Below are positions 36,498 through 44,593 of a stretch of 64,000 nucleotides of DNA, in pieces. The notes under the pieces were generated by a model. That model ran no database searches. It was not told the DNA's origin and saw nothing but the letters and a program-made list of their open reading frames with translations. The stretch's first letter is position 1. Each line of letters opens with the position of its first letter. Source of the DNA: Alkaliphilus transvaalensis ATCC 700919 (GTDB lineage: Bacteria; Bacillota; Clostridia; Peptostreptococcales; Natronincolaceae); NCBI RefSeq assembly GCF_000621485.1, contig NZ_JHYF01000012.1, forward strand, positions 124,001 to 188,000. Direction: 5' to 3'. The translations under genes were made by a program, and so were the position numbers.

Positions 36498-37789
36498 TGA
36501 GCCCTGAAGGTATTGCAATACTAATTTTGTTGGGTAGTTTTTTTCTTATGGTATTTTTAAGGTTTCCCATTGCTTATGCAGTAGCTCTTGCATCAATATT
36601 TTCTCTTTTATATCAAGGGCTCCCACTTTCAACCATTGCTCAGCAGATGGTAAAGGGAATTAGTACCTTCAGTTTGATGGCGGTACCTTTCTTTATCACA
36701 ATGGGGGTCCTTATGGGATCGGGAGGGATTTCAGAAAAACTGATTGCCCTGGCTAATTCATGTGTTGGTTGGATGAGGGGTGGAATGGCAATGGTTAACA
36801 TTGTTGCATCATACTTCTTTGGGGGTATTTCAGGTTCTGCAGCTGCAGATACAGCATCTCTTGGTAGTATTTTGATCCCTATGATGGTGGAGCAGGGTTA
36901 TGATGATGATTTTTCTACAGCGGTTACAATTACCTCTTCCTGCGAAGGGCTGTTGGTCCCACCAAGTCATAATATGGTTATTTATGCCACTACTGCAGGG
37001 GGAATTTCTGTAGGAAGCCTTTTTCTTGCTGGTTATCTACCGGCGGCAATATTAGCAGTATCTTTAATGATCGGTTCCTATATTATTTCTGTTAAAAGAA
37101 ACTATCCAAAGGGCGATAAATTTAGTCTAGGGCGATTAATAAGACAATTTGCTATTTCCTTTTGGGCCTTGGCAGCCGTTCTAATTGTTGTAGTTGGTGT
37201 AGTCGGTGGTGTTTTTACAGCTACAGAATCCGCCGCTGTTGCAGTAATTTATAGTTTGATCGTAAGTGTTTTTATCTATAAAGGCCTCGACTGGAAGGGA
37301 GTTTGGAGGGTGCTTGAAACTTGTGTGGATACCCTTTCAATTGTACTCATTCTGATTGCAACCTCCAGTATTTTTGGATTCACCCTTACCCGATTAGGGG
37401 TTCCTAGATTAGCAGCAAGTGCAATTATTAATATTACAGATAATCCGATTCTTCTAGCACTACTTTTAAATTTTATTCTTTTAATTCTTGGATGTATTAT
37501 GGATATGGCTCCAATTATATTGATTGCCACTCCAATCCTGTTGCCAATTGCAACTTCCATCGGTATTTCGCCGATTCAATTTGGTATTATGGTGATATTA
37601 AATTGTGGGATTGGTCTTTTAACACCCCCTGTAGGCTCCGTACTATTTATTGGTTCTGCAGTTGGTAAAGTTCCGATGGAGCGGGTTGTTAAAGCCACAT
37701 TACCATTTTATATATGTATGGTAGTTACCCTTTTACTGATTACCTTCGTGCCCCCAGTTAGTTTATGGCTTCCAAGCCTATTTAGGTAA
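36497..37789 (+). CDS. dctM: TRAP transporter large permease (DctM family)
   Basis: This 430-residue protein has about 12 membrane segments and DctM-type motifs: AVPFFITMGVLMGSGGIS, GGISGSAAADTASLG, VPPSHNMVIYA, and near the C-terminus GIGLLTPPVGSVLF. It forms the ion-coupled translocation pathway, using sodium in characterised systems, together with DctQ and the DctP receptor. The start overlaps the dctQ stop, so the permease subunits are coupled in translation. Confidence 0.94.
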   Translation: MSPEGIAILILLGSFFLMVFLRFPIAYAVALASIFSLLYQGLPLSTIAQQMVKGISTFSLMAVPFFITMGVLMGSGGISEKLIALANSCVGWMRGGMAMVNIVASYFFGGISGSAAADTASLGSILIPMMVEQGYDDDFSTAVTITSSCEGLLVPPSHNMVIYATTAGGISVGSLFLAGYLPAAILAVSLMIGSYIISVKRNYPKGDKFSLGRLIRQFAISFWALAAVLIVVVGVVGGVFTATESAAVAVIYSLIVSVFIYKGLDWKGVWRVLETCVDTLSIVLILIATSSIFGFTLTRLGVPRLAASAIINITDNPILLALLLNFILLILGCIMDMAPIILIATPILLPIATSIGISPIQFGIMVILNCGIGLLTPPVGSVLFIGSAVGKVPMERVVKATLPFYICMVVTLLLITFVPPVSLWLPSLFR

Positions 37790-37794
37790 AGCAT

Positions 37795-38265
37795 ATGAAA
37801 TATATATTTAATTATCGAACAACAGCTTTTGATTTATGGCAGTTATCTATGTACGGTATTTATGGTTCTATGGTGGGGGTATGTAATTTAGTTTTTACCG
37901 TAGCAATGGTACTGCTAAGTGGAAGGTTTTGGGGGGAGGCAAACAGCTTTATAAAGGTACTTTTGATAATGGGAATTTCTTTATTTACCGTTATTCAGCC
38001 TGTGGCTATTTATAGGAGAGGAAAAAAACAAGTATCTACAATTCACCATGATACAGAGATCGTATTTAATGATTATGGAGTCCAAGTAAAGTCTGGAGGC
38101 CAAAATTCCCATTTAGAGTGGAGTGCAATAAAAGGAGTATCTAAAAAACCCACCATGATTATTGTGTTTTCCAGCAATAAACATGGGTTTATACTAACAA
38201 ACAAAGTATTAGGGAAAGAAAAAGAAGCCCTCTATAATTATATTCTTTCAAAGACTCAAAAATAA
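37795..38265 (+). CDS. YcxB-like membrane protein
   Basis: This 156-residue protein has two N-terminal membrane segments (about 20-75) and a cytoplasmic domain with the YcxB-like pattern: TEIVFNDYGVQVKSGGQNSH, then EWSAIKGVSKKPTMIIVF. The family is of unknown function, resembling a PH-like fold. It starts 5 nt after dctM with no clear independent site, so it is translated as part of the TRAP operon. Its place between uptake and catabolic genes is unusual; a role in the membrane complex is possible but unproven. Confidence 0.7.
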   Translation: MKYIFNYRTTAFDLWQLSMYGIYGSMVGVCNLVFTVAMVLLSGRFWGEANSFIKVLLIMGISLFTVIQPVAIYRRGKKQVSTIHHDTEIVFNDYGVQVKSGGQNSHLEWSAIKGVSKKPTMIIVFSSNKHGFILTNKVLGKEKEALYNYILSKTQK

Positions 38266-38291
38266 TTTGCAAAATAGATTTTAAAAAATTT

Positions 38292-38372
38292 TAGAAATAA
38301 ATTCAAATAGAGTTATAAAAATAAATTCAAATTAAGTCTTAAAAATAAATTCAAATTAAATTTCTAAAAATA
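38292..38372 (+). repeat. Tandem repeat before uxuA
   Basis: Three units of about 24 nt built on AAATAAATTCAAAT fill the gap after the YcxB-like gene. Confidence 0.8.
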
Positions 38373-38412
38373 ATAATGGATGATAGAGGACTAAACATAA
38401 ATCTATACTGGC

Positions 38413-38427
38413 ATACTAGTATGGTTT
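38413..38427 (+). promoter_or_regulatory. Candidate operator upstream of uxuA
   Basis: ATACTAGTATGGT (38413-38425) is identical over 13 nt to the site in the TRAP promoter. A possible -10 box, TATACT, is at 38404-38409. It implies that uxuA has its own regulated promoter within the cluster. Confidence 0.5.
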
Positions 38428-38453
38428 TGTGGGATGGAGAGGAGATTTCAACA

Positions 38454-39524
38454 ATGAAAATGACATTAAGATGGTTTGGAAGCAAATATGATACTGTATC
38501 ACTAGATCAAATAAGACAGATTCCTGGTTGTGTGGGGGTTATTACAACCCTTTACGGTACTAAACCTGGAGAGGTATGGCCTATAGATGAGATTAGAGCC
38601 CTTAAGGGGGAAGTAGAAGGGGCCGGCCTTCAATTGAGCGGTATTGAGAGTGTTAATATCCATGATGATATTAAAATAGGCCTTCCTACAAGGGATCAAT
38701 ACATTACAAACTATATTGAAACCCTCGAAAATCTTGGAAAAGAAGGAATAGACTTAGTCTGCTATAATTTCATGCCTGTATTTGACTGGACAAGATCGGA
38801 ACTTGCCAAGAAAAGGCCAGATGGATCTACGGTTCTTTCCTATGATCAAGAACTAATTGATAAGATTGACCCTGCAAAAATGTTTGAAGAAATGGACGCC
38901 AATTCTGGTGGATTTGTTTTACCAGGGTGGGAACCCGATAGACTTGCAAGGGTAAAGGAATTATTCGAGATGTATAAAGGAGTAGATGAAGAAAAGCTAT
39001 TCCAAAATCTTGTCTATTTCTTAAGGGCCATTATGCCAACCTGCGAGAAATACGGAATCAAAATGGCCATTCATATGGATGATCCAGCGTGGTCAGTATT
39101 TGGTTTGCCGAGAATTGTAAATAATAAGGAAAACATTCAACGATTATTAGATGCAGTTCCATTAATCAATAATGGGCTTACCCTATGTACAGGTTCTTTA
39201 GGTTCAAACCCCAACAATGATATCCCAGACATGATCAGAAGTTTTAAGGGAAGAATTCATTTTGGCCATGTGAGAAATGTTATCCATCTTGCACCAGGGA
39301 AGTTTGACGAGGCTGCCCATTTGTCCTCCGATGGCTCTTTAGACATGTACGAAATCATGAAGGCCTTTTATGATATCGGTATGACAGGTCCCATCAGACC
39401 AGATCATGGTAGAATGATTTGGGGAGAGAAGGCCATCGCTGGCTATGGTCTATATGATAGAGCTTTGGGGGCCACCTACCTAAATGGAATATGGGAAGCA
39501 ATTGACAAATCCACAAAAAAATAA
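38454..39524 (+). CDS. uxuA: Mannonate dehydratase
   Basis: About 356 residues of the UxuA type: MKMTLRWFGSKYD at the start, TTLYGTKPGEVWP, MAIHMDDPAWSVFGLPRIV with metal-binding His and Asp, CTGSLGSNPNND, HFGHVRNV and RPDHGRMIWGE. It dehydrates D-mannonate to 2-keto-3-deoxygluconate. The ATG at 38454 is preferred, with GAGAGGAG about 9 nt upstream; an in-frame start at 38376 would add 26 residues that include the operator and do not match the family. uxuB follows. The next enzymes, KDG kinase and KDPG aldolase, are not in the window. Confidence 0.95.
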   Translation: MKMTLRWFGSKYDTVSLDQIRQIPGCVGVITTLYGTKPGEVWPIDEIRALKGEVEGAGLQLSGIESVNIHDDIKIGLPTRDQYITNYIETLENLGKEGIDLVCYNFMPVFDWTRSELAKKRPDGSTVLSYDQELIDKIDPAKMFEEMDANSGGFVLPGWEPDRLARVKELFEMYKGVDEEKLFQNLVYFLRAIMPTCEKYGIKMAIHMDDPAWSVFGLPRIVNNKENIQRLLDAVPLINNGLTLCTGSLGSNPNNDIPDMIRSFKGRIHFGHVRNVIHLAPGKFDEAAHLSSDGSLDMYEIMKAFYDIGMTGPIRPDHGRMIWGEKAIAGYGLYDRALGATYLNGIWEAIDKSTKK

Positions 39525-39528
39525 TTTG

Positions 39529-39590
39529 ATAGTTTAATAATCTGATAGGTAATAACCTAATAGATAATAATCTAATGGATATGAATCCAT
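39529..39590 (+). repeat. Short degenerate repeats before uxuB
   Basis: TAATAATCT and ATAGRTAATAA elements recur two or three times in the uxuA-uxuB gap. No terminator is formed. Confidence 0.5.
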
Positions 39591-39622
39591 AGATATTTGA
39601 AATAGAGAAAGAGGTGGAAGCA

Positions 39623-41227
39623 TTGAAGTTAAACTTAAGTGATTTAAAAAATAGGAAGGCTTGGGAAAATGCAAATTTTAAGCTTCCTAAATTTGATATT
39701 GAAGAGATTAAAGCAAATACAATGAAAAATCCTAACTGGATTCATTTTGGTGCAGGGAACATTTTTAGAGCACTTATGGCCAATGCACAACAAACCATTC
39801 TAAACGAAGGTAAAAGCGATAGGGGAATTGTTGTGGTGGGAGGAGAAACGATAGAAACCATCTACCAACCCCATGATAACCTAACAGTCCTTGTTACCAT
39901 CAAGGTAGATGGTAGTATGGAAAAGACTGTGATAGCCAGTATTGCAGAATCCTTGGTTTTAGATGAAGGAAATGACGTAAGTTGGAATAGATTGAAAGAA
40001 ATATTTGTAAACCCAAGTTTACAAATGGTAAGCTTCACCATCACTGAAAAGGGATATAGCTTGATGAATCCTAAGGGAGAATATCACCCTGCAGTGGTTG
40101 AAGACTTTGAAAATGGTCCTCCGAGGCCAGCGAGCTATATTGGTAAGTTGGCCTCCTTTTTATATGAAAGATATCTTAATGGAAAAACTCCCCTTGCCCT
40201 AGTAAGCATGGACAATATGTCTCAAAATGGAAAAATACTCCATGAGTCGGTGGCTACATTTGCTAAAAAGTGGGTAGAAAAGGGATTAGTGGAGGAAGGC
40301 TTTGAAGCCTATATTAATGATCCTAAATTTATATCCTTCCCTTGGTCTATGATAGATAAAATAACACCACGACCTGATCCAAGTGTAAGGAAAATGCTGA
40401 AGGACGTTGGTTTTGAAGATGTTGAAGATGTTGTTACATCAAGAAATACCTATGCCGCCACCTTTGTAAATGCAGAGGAGCCGGAGTACTTGATTATAGA
40501 GGATATTTTTCCTAATGGCAGACCAAATTTAGAGGCAGGTGGTATCATCTTTACAGATCGAGAGACCGTTGGGAAAGTTGAAAAAATGAAGGTTTGTACT
40601 TGCCTTAACCCTCTTCATACAGCCCTTGCTATATATGGTTGTCTATTGGGATATAGACTGATATCTAAGGAGATGGAAGATCCTGAAATTAAGACTTTAG
40701 TAGAGAAGATTGGCTACGGAGAAGGGTTGCCTGTGGTGGTGAATCCAGGTATTATTGATCCAAAGAAATTCCTTGATGAAGTACTCCAAGTAAGAATTCC
40801 TAATCCTTTTATGCCGGATACACCTCAGCGAATTGCTACAGATACCTCCCAAAAGTTAGGAATTCGGTTTGGTGAAACCATAAAAGCTTATAATGAAAGA
40901 GAAGATTTAAAGGTTACAGACCTTAAGTTCATTCCCCTTGTGTTAGCAGGGTGGTGCAGATATTTGATGGCTATTGATGATAATGGTGATCATATGGAAT
41001 TAAGTCCAGACCCTCTTCTTGAAGAGGTAACCCCCTATGTTGCATCCATTGGCCTTGGTGACAAAGGTCCTTTCCATAAGGAACTAAAACCAATTTTATC
41101 CAACAAAACCATCTTTGGGGTAAATCTATATGAGGTGGGTTTGGGAGATGGAGTCGAAGAATATTTTGCAGAACTGGTATCTAAAAAGGGGGCAGTGAGG
41201 GAAACCTTAAAAAAATATGTTTATTAA
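39623..41227 (+). CDS. uxuB: Fructuronate reductase / mannitol dehydrogenase family
   Basis: About 534 residues of the long-chain polyol dehydrogenase family: NWIHFGAGNIFRA (nucleotide-binding start), SFTITEKGY, SMDNMSQNGK, FPWSMIDKITPRPD and CLNPLHTALA with the catalytic Lys in the middle region. Next to uxuA it should reduce fructuronate to mannonate with NADH. The TTG at 39623 is preferred because GAGGTGG lies 5-6 nt ahead; a GTG at 39614 lies inside that site. Tagaturonate reductase or mannitol dehydrogenase activity cannot be ruled out by eye. Confidence 0.92.
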   Translation: MKLNLSDLKNRKAWENANFKLPKFDIEEIKANTMKNPNWIHFGAGNIFRALMANAQQTILNEGKSDRGIVVVGGETIETIYQPHDNLTVLVTIKVDGSMEKTVIASIAESLVLDEGNDVSWNRLKEIFVNPSLQMVSFTITEKGYSLMNPKGEYHPAVVEDFENGPPRPASYIGKLASFLYERYLNGKTPLALVSMDNMSQNGKILHESVATFAKKWVEKGLVEEGFEAYINDPKFISFPWSMIDKITPRPDPSVRKMLKDVGFEDVEDVVTSRNTYAATFVNAEEPEYLIIEDIFPNGRPNLEAGGIIFTDRETVGKVEKMKVCTCLNPLHTALAIYGCLLGYRLISKEMEDPEIKTLVEKIGYGEGLPVVVNPGIIDPKKFLDEVLQVRIPNPFMPDTPQRIATDTSQKLGIRFGETIKAYNEREDLKVTDLKFIPLVLAGWCRYLMAIDDNGDHMELSPDPLLEEVTPYVASIGLGDKGPFHKELKPILSNKTIFGVNLYEVGLGDGVEEYFAELVSKKGAVRETLKKYVY

Positions 41228-41262
41228 ATATTTGCGATTTTCATCTTTTTTAGAGAGGGGTA

Positions 41263-41646
41263 ATGATGGTGAAGGGACCTTATGTATTTCAAGAAGATTG
41301 CGACTTTGAAAGGGTGTCAGAGGGGATAAAAAGAAGGATACTAGCCTATGGAGAGGAACTAATGGCTGTTGAAGTACATTTTGAGAAGGAGGCTGTAGGA
41401 CCTCTACATAGCCATCCCCATACGCAGCTTACTTATGTTTTGGAGGGTGAGTTTCAGTTCGAGGTCGATGGAATTAAAAATATTGTAAAAAAGGGAGATA
41501 CCATCTATAAACTGCCTAATTTGCTACATGGTTGTAGATGCATTAGAGAGGGAATCCTTTTGGACCTATTTACACCCTATAGGGAAGATTTTGTAAATGA
41601 GTATATTAATATAAGTATAAAGTTAATGATACAACTATTAATATAA
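41263..41646 (+). CDS. Cupin protein, KdgF-like
   Basis: This 127-residue small cupin has metal-binding His residues in GPLHSHPHTQLTYVLEGEF and PNLLHGCRC, and ends LDLFTPYREDF, which is typical of KdgF. KdgF speeds the opening of 4,5-unsaturated uronates to linear ketouronates during pectin or alginate breakdown. Its place behind uxuA-uxuB fits. The last 13 or so residues are encoded by the first unit of a 32-nt tandem duplication, so the original stop was probably displaced. AGAGAGGGG precedes the ATG. Confidence 0.85.
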   Translation: MMVKGPYVFQEDCDFERVSEGIKRRILAYGEELMAVEVHFEKEAVGPLHSHPHTQLTYVLEGEFQFEVDGIKNIVKKGDTIYKLPNLLHGCRCIREGILLDLFTPYREDFVNEYINISIKLMIQLLI

Positions 41647-41667
41647 ATATAAAATTAATGATACAAC
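41604..41667 (+). repeat. 32-nt tandem duplication over the cupin gene end
   Basis: Two adjacent 32-nt units (41604-41635 and 41636-41667) differ at two positions. The first and the start of the second are translated as the tail of the cupin. Confidence 0.9.
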
Positions 41668-41728
41668 ATTTTCAAGTAATAAAATTAGTGTAGTTATAGA
41701 TTTGTTATTTAAATATTTTTAAATAAAA

Positions 41729-41768
41729 AAGGGTATCCACTTCATACTTTGAAGGATACCCTTCTTTT
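41729..41768 (+). terminator. Terminator of the hexuronate operon
   Basis: AAGGGTATCC pairs with GGATACCCTT, extended inward by CTTCA/TGAAG, then TCTTTT. Confidence 0.9.
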
Positions 41769-41791
41769 ACTTTGTCCCCTCTTTGTAATTT

Positions 41792-41820
41792 TTGACAGAA
41801 TATTTAGAAATGGATATAAT
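41792..41820 (+). promoter_or_regulatory. Consensus promoter of the folD-like gene
   Basis: Perfect TTGACA (41792-41797) and TATAAT (41815-41820) with 17-nt spacing. Confidence 0.85.
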
Positions 41821-41833
41821 AAAAGGAGATGCA

Positions 41834-41911
41834 TTGTGCAATAAAAATTACTATTTAATACTTATTATTATATTCATTATTACGTTCATTATTACATTCA
41901 TTATTACATAA
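41834..41911 (+). CDS. Possible 25-residue leader peptide with FIIT repeats
   Basis: A TTG start 6 nt after AAAGGAG opens a frame that reads MCNKNYYLILIII and then three FIIT units, and stops at TAA that overlaps the folD ribosome binding site (TAAGGAGG). The three 12-nt DNA units (41873-41908) keep the frame. The peptide is hydrophobic and could be a short membrane peptide or a device coupling translation to folD. Chance is not excluded. Confidence 0.35.
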   Translation: MCNKNYYLILIIIFIITFIITFIIT

Positions 41912-41923
41912 GGAGGAAGCGGC

Positions 41924-42781
41924 ATGACTATGAAACTTGATGGAAGACCAGTAGTTCAGTATTTAAGGGAAGATATGAAAAAAAGAATAGCAAAGTTAGC
42001 AGAAAGGGGACAAGTTCCTACAATTTTAATCATTCGTGTAGGTGATCGTGAGGACGATTTGTCTTATGAAAGAAGTATACTTAAAAACTGTGAAATACTA
42101 GGAATTAATAGTGTTTTAGCACCTCTTCCTGCCACTGTTTCTCAGGAAGACCTTATCGAACTAATTGAAAAATTTAATGAAGATGATATGGTTCACGGAA
42201 TAATGCTTTTTAATCCATTGCCTCCCCACTTAGACCTTAATGTCATTAGAAAAACCATTAATCCAATTAAAGATATAGACTCTATTAACCCTGCTAATTT
42301 AGAAAGGGTATTTGAAGGTAACGTAAAAGGAATTGCTCCCTGCACCCCTAAAGCAGTAATAGAAATGCTAAAATACTATAACATTCCTCTTGTAGGGGCA
42401 AACGTTGCCATGGTTGGCAGCAGCCTTGTTGTGGGTAAGCCCTTGTCAATGTTATTACTAGATGAGAAGGCTACTGTCACCCTATGTCATTCAAAAACAA
42501 AAAATCTTGCTAAAATTACTAACCAAGCGGATATCGTGGTGGTGGCCATTGGTAGGGGTAAATTTTTAAAAGAAGAATATTTTAACGATAATACTGTTAT
42601 TGTTGATGTAGGGATCAATGATGATGGAAATGGTAAAATATGTGGTGACGTTGACTATGATCAAGTATTTGGAAAAGTTAAAGCTATTTCTCCACCATTA
42701 GGTGGAGTAGGGGTCATTACGACTACTATTTTACTAAGCCATGTGATTCAAGCTTGTGAAGGTTTAAATCCAATAGAATAA
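41924..42781 (+). CDS. folD: Divergent FolD-type methylenetetrahydrofolate dehydrogenase/cyclohydrolase
   Basis: This 285-residue protein has the FolD fold: an N-terminal folate part (1-150), the NADP domain with VGSSLVVGKPLSMLLL, CTPKAVIEMLKYY, DIVVVAIGRGKFL, and a late LGGVGVITTTILL. It differs from standard FolD at key sites. Tyr is kept (Y48 in DLSYERSILK) but the lysine four residues on is Ile52, and the Gln of the VQLP motif is Phe (IMLFNPLP). Those residues serve the cyclohydrolase reaction. The Asp of KDID is kept. It probably keeps a dehydrogenase-type fold but may lack cyclohydrolase activity. It is transcribed alone. Confidence 0.85.
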   Translation: MTMKLDGRPVVQYLREDMKKRIAKLAERGQVPTILIIRVGDREDDLSYERSILKNCEILGINSVLAPLPATVSQEDLIELIEKFNEDDMVHGIMLFNPLPPHLDLNVIRKTINPIKDIDSINPANLERVFEGNVKGIAPCTPKAVIEMLKYYNIPLVGANVAMVGSSLVVGKPLSMLLLDEKATVTLCHSKTKNLAKITNQADIVVVAIGRGKFLKEEYFNDNTVIVDVGINDDGNGKICGDVDYDQVFGKVKAISPPLGGVGVITTTILLSHVIQACEGLNPIE

Positions 42782-42819
42782 ACAGGTAATCTAGTTTAAG
42801 TATATTAAATGCCCAAGAA

Positions 42820-42930
42820 CGAAATAAAAAAATGAAATAAAAAAAAGAAATAAAAAAGAAATAAAAAACGTAGTAAAAAAATACAATAAAAAAATACAAT
42901 AAAAAAACCTAGTAAAAAATGCATAATAAA
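42820..42930 (+). repeat. A-rich low-complexity repeat tract
   Basis: About 110 bases, almost all A with GAAAT, TACAATAA and TAGTA units repeated two to four times. No coding frame. Confidence 0.85.
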
Positions 42931-42970
42931 ACGGGTATCCTTCATATAAGATGAAAATACCCGTTTTTTA
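42931..42970 (+). terminator. Terminator after the folD-like gene
   Basis: ACGGGTAT pairs with ATACCCGT (42931-42938 with 42957-42964), with an inner TTCAT/ATGAA, then TTTTT. The 380 bases behind it to the next gene hold no gene I can see. Confidence 0.9.
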
Positions 42971-43288
42971 ATCAAAATAGAATCGGAAGTAGCTATACCA
43001 ACCATAATTTTCTGACTTTGGTGGATCGTTATTTATCATATCGTGGAGCTCATCATCCTTTCTGTAGCAAATTAGAAAAATTGAAGGAAGTACATTTTAA
43101 ATCTTTTAAATAGACTGAGATATTACATTTTAAAAATTAAATAAGGATGATTGGAGGGAACTACCGGATTCTATTTAATAATATTATACAACATAAAAAG
43201 AAAAAAGGGAATATATTTTTTAGAAAATATCAAAAATTCTAATAATTATCTTTTCTATTAATAAACCAACACAGGAATACAAAACACA

Positions 43289-43315
43289 TTGACTATCATC
43301 TATATATAGTATAAA
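43289..43315 (+). promoter_or_regulatory. Probable promoter of the phosphoesterase gene
   Basis: TTGACT at 43289-43294 and TATAAA at 43310-43315; the 15-nt spacing is short. Confidence 0.45.
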
Positions 43316-43347
43316 ATAAATAAAAAATTAGCTAAAGGAGATGAAAT

Positions 43348-44061
43348 ATGAAAATAGCTTTCATTACAGATATACATTCCAATATCTATGCTCTAGAAAC
43401 AGTTTGGAAGGATCTTCAAGAGAGGGGATTGAAGGAAGTATATTGTTTAGGTGATTTAGTAGGCTATGGACCATTTCCAAATGAAGTGATTGACTTCCTT
43501 AAAGAAAAAAAAGTTCCAACTATACAGGGCAATTATGATGAAAAGGTTGGAGAAGGTTTATTTCTTGAAGATAGCCATTATACAGGTACAAAGGTAAATA
43601 AGCCTAGCCCCCAGTCTCTAATTTGGACTCAAGAAAATACCACCAATAATAATAAAAAGTGGTTGAATGATTTACCTAAAGAAATGATCATAGAGATTGA
43701 AGGTAAAAAGCTACTGTTGGTTCATGGTAGTCCAAGAAGAAACAATGAATATCTTTATGAAGAGTCCCACGTACTCGAAGAGATAGCAGACTTAGTAGAT
43801 GTTGACATTCTCTTATGCGGCCACACCCATAAACCCTTTCACAAAGTAATTAAGGGACTGAATATTATTAATGTGGGAAGTGTTGGAAAACCTAAAACAG
43901 GAAATCCAAAGGCAACCTATGCAATTTTAGAGATTGAAGCTAATGTAATCGATCTAGAGATTATTGAGGTAAATTATGATTATGAAAAAATGGCAAAGGC
44001 CATAGAAAATAGTGGGTTACCAAATGAATTTACAGAAAAGATCCGTAAAGGAATCGATTAA
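43348..44061 (+). CDS. Calcineurin-like metallophosphoesterase
   Basis: This 237-residue protein has all five metallophosphoesterase motifs in order: FITDIHSNIYAL, LGDLVGYGPFP, GNYDE, LVHGSPR and CGHTHKPFHK. The order and the close INVGSVGKPKTGNPKATY resemble the YfcE/MJ0936 group, which hydrolyses phosphodiesters with a di-metal centre. The natural substrate is unknown. AAAGGAG precedes the ATG; the gene stands alone with its own promoter and terminator. Confidence 0.92.
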   Translation: MKIAFITDIHSNIYALETVWKDLQERGLKEVYCLGDLVGYGPFPNEVIDFLKEKKVPTIQGNYDEKVGEGLFLEDSHYTGTKVNKPSPQSLIWTQENTTNNNKKWLNDLPKEMIIEIEGKKLLLVHGSPRRNNEYLYEESHVLEEIADLVDVDILLCGHTHKPFHKVIKGLNIINVGSVGKPKTGNPKATYAILEIEANVIDLEIIEVNYDYEKMAKAIENSGLPNEFTEKIRKGID

Positions 44062-44068
44062 GTACTAA

Positions 44069-44117
44069 AAAGCCAGCGCCAATTATGAATCTATTTTGGC
44101 AGCTAGCTTTTATTTTA
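44069..44117 (+). terminator. Terminator after the phosphoesterase gene
   Basis: AAAAGC and GCCAA pair with TTGGC and GCTTTT around an AT-rich loop, with small internal bulges, then TATTTT. Confidence 0.7.
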
Positions 44118-44152
44118 GAAAACAAGATTTATTAAAGCAATTTTAAAGGATA

Positions 44153-44593
44153 TTAGTCTTCATACATGATCTTATAGATTTTAATGATTTTCTCAATACG
44201 TTCTAAAATAAGGGCTTCAGTTTTCTCGTCAAACTTGAATCCTTCCTTCAAAGTTCCATCATCGATCATCCCTTCAAGAATTCGGTTGAATAACTCAACT
44301 TTCTTGATTACATTTGCCCTTTGTTGTGGAGACTTATATTCAGAAGATTCTTCATTAAATACACACATAGGATCTTCATTGCCATAGGAATACTTAACAT
44401 CGGTTCTCCCTAGCAGATAATCTACTGAAACATTAAAGAAATCAGCTAGTTTTTGAAGTGTGGTGGTGTCGGGGTCCCTCTGACTGGTTTCGTACATGGC
44501 TATTGTACTAGTAGATAGCTCCATTGATGCCGCTAGTACCTTTTGGCTGATCCCTTTTCCCTTTCTAAGAAGCTTTAATCGTGATGCTAGCAT
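44153..44593 (-). CDS. XRE-family helix-turn-helix regulator
   Basis: This 146-residue protein has an N-terminal Cro/C1-type HTH (about 3-62): LKLLRKGKGISQKVLAASME, STSTIAMYETSQRDPD and LADFFNVSVDYLLGRTD. The C-terminal part is acidic and helical, rich in Glu and Lys, and may mediate oligomerisation; no peptidase or kinase motif is seen. GGGGGGAG precedes the ATG. It diverges from a tiny membrane-protein gene and may control it. No phage genes are near. Confidence 0.9.
   Translation of the reverse strand: MLASRLKLLRKGKGISQKVLAASMELSTSTIAMYETSQRDPDTTTLQKLADFFNVSVDYLLGRTDVKYSYGNEDPMCVFNEESSEYKSPQQRANVIKKVELFNRILEGMIDDGTLKEGFKFDEKTEALILERIEKIIKIYKIMYED

Noticed and set aside
42820-42930. A-rich tract as a CRISPR array or origin
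   Set aside because: Units are irregular, there are no spacers and no DnaA boxes or iterons were seen.
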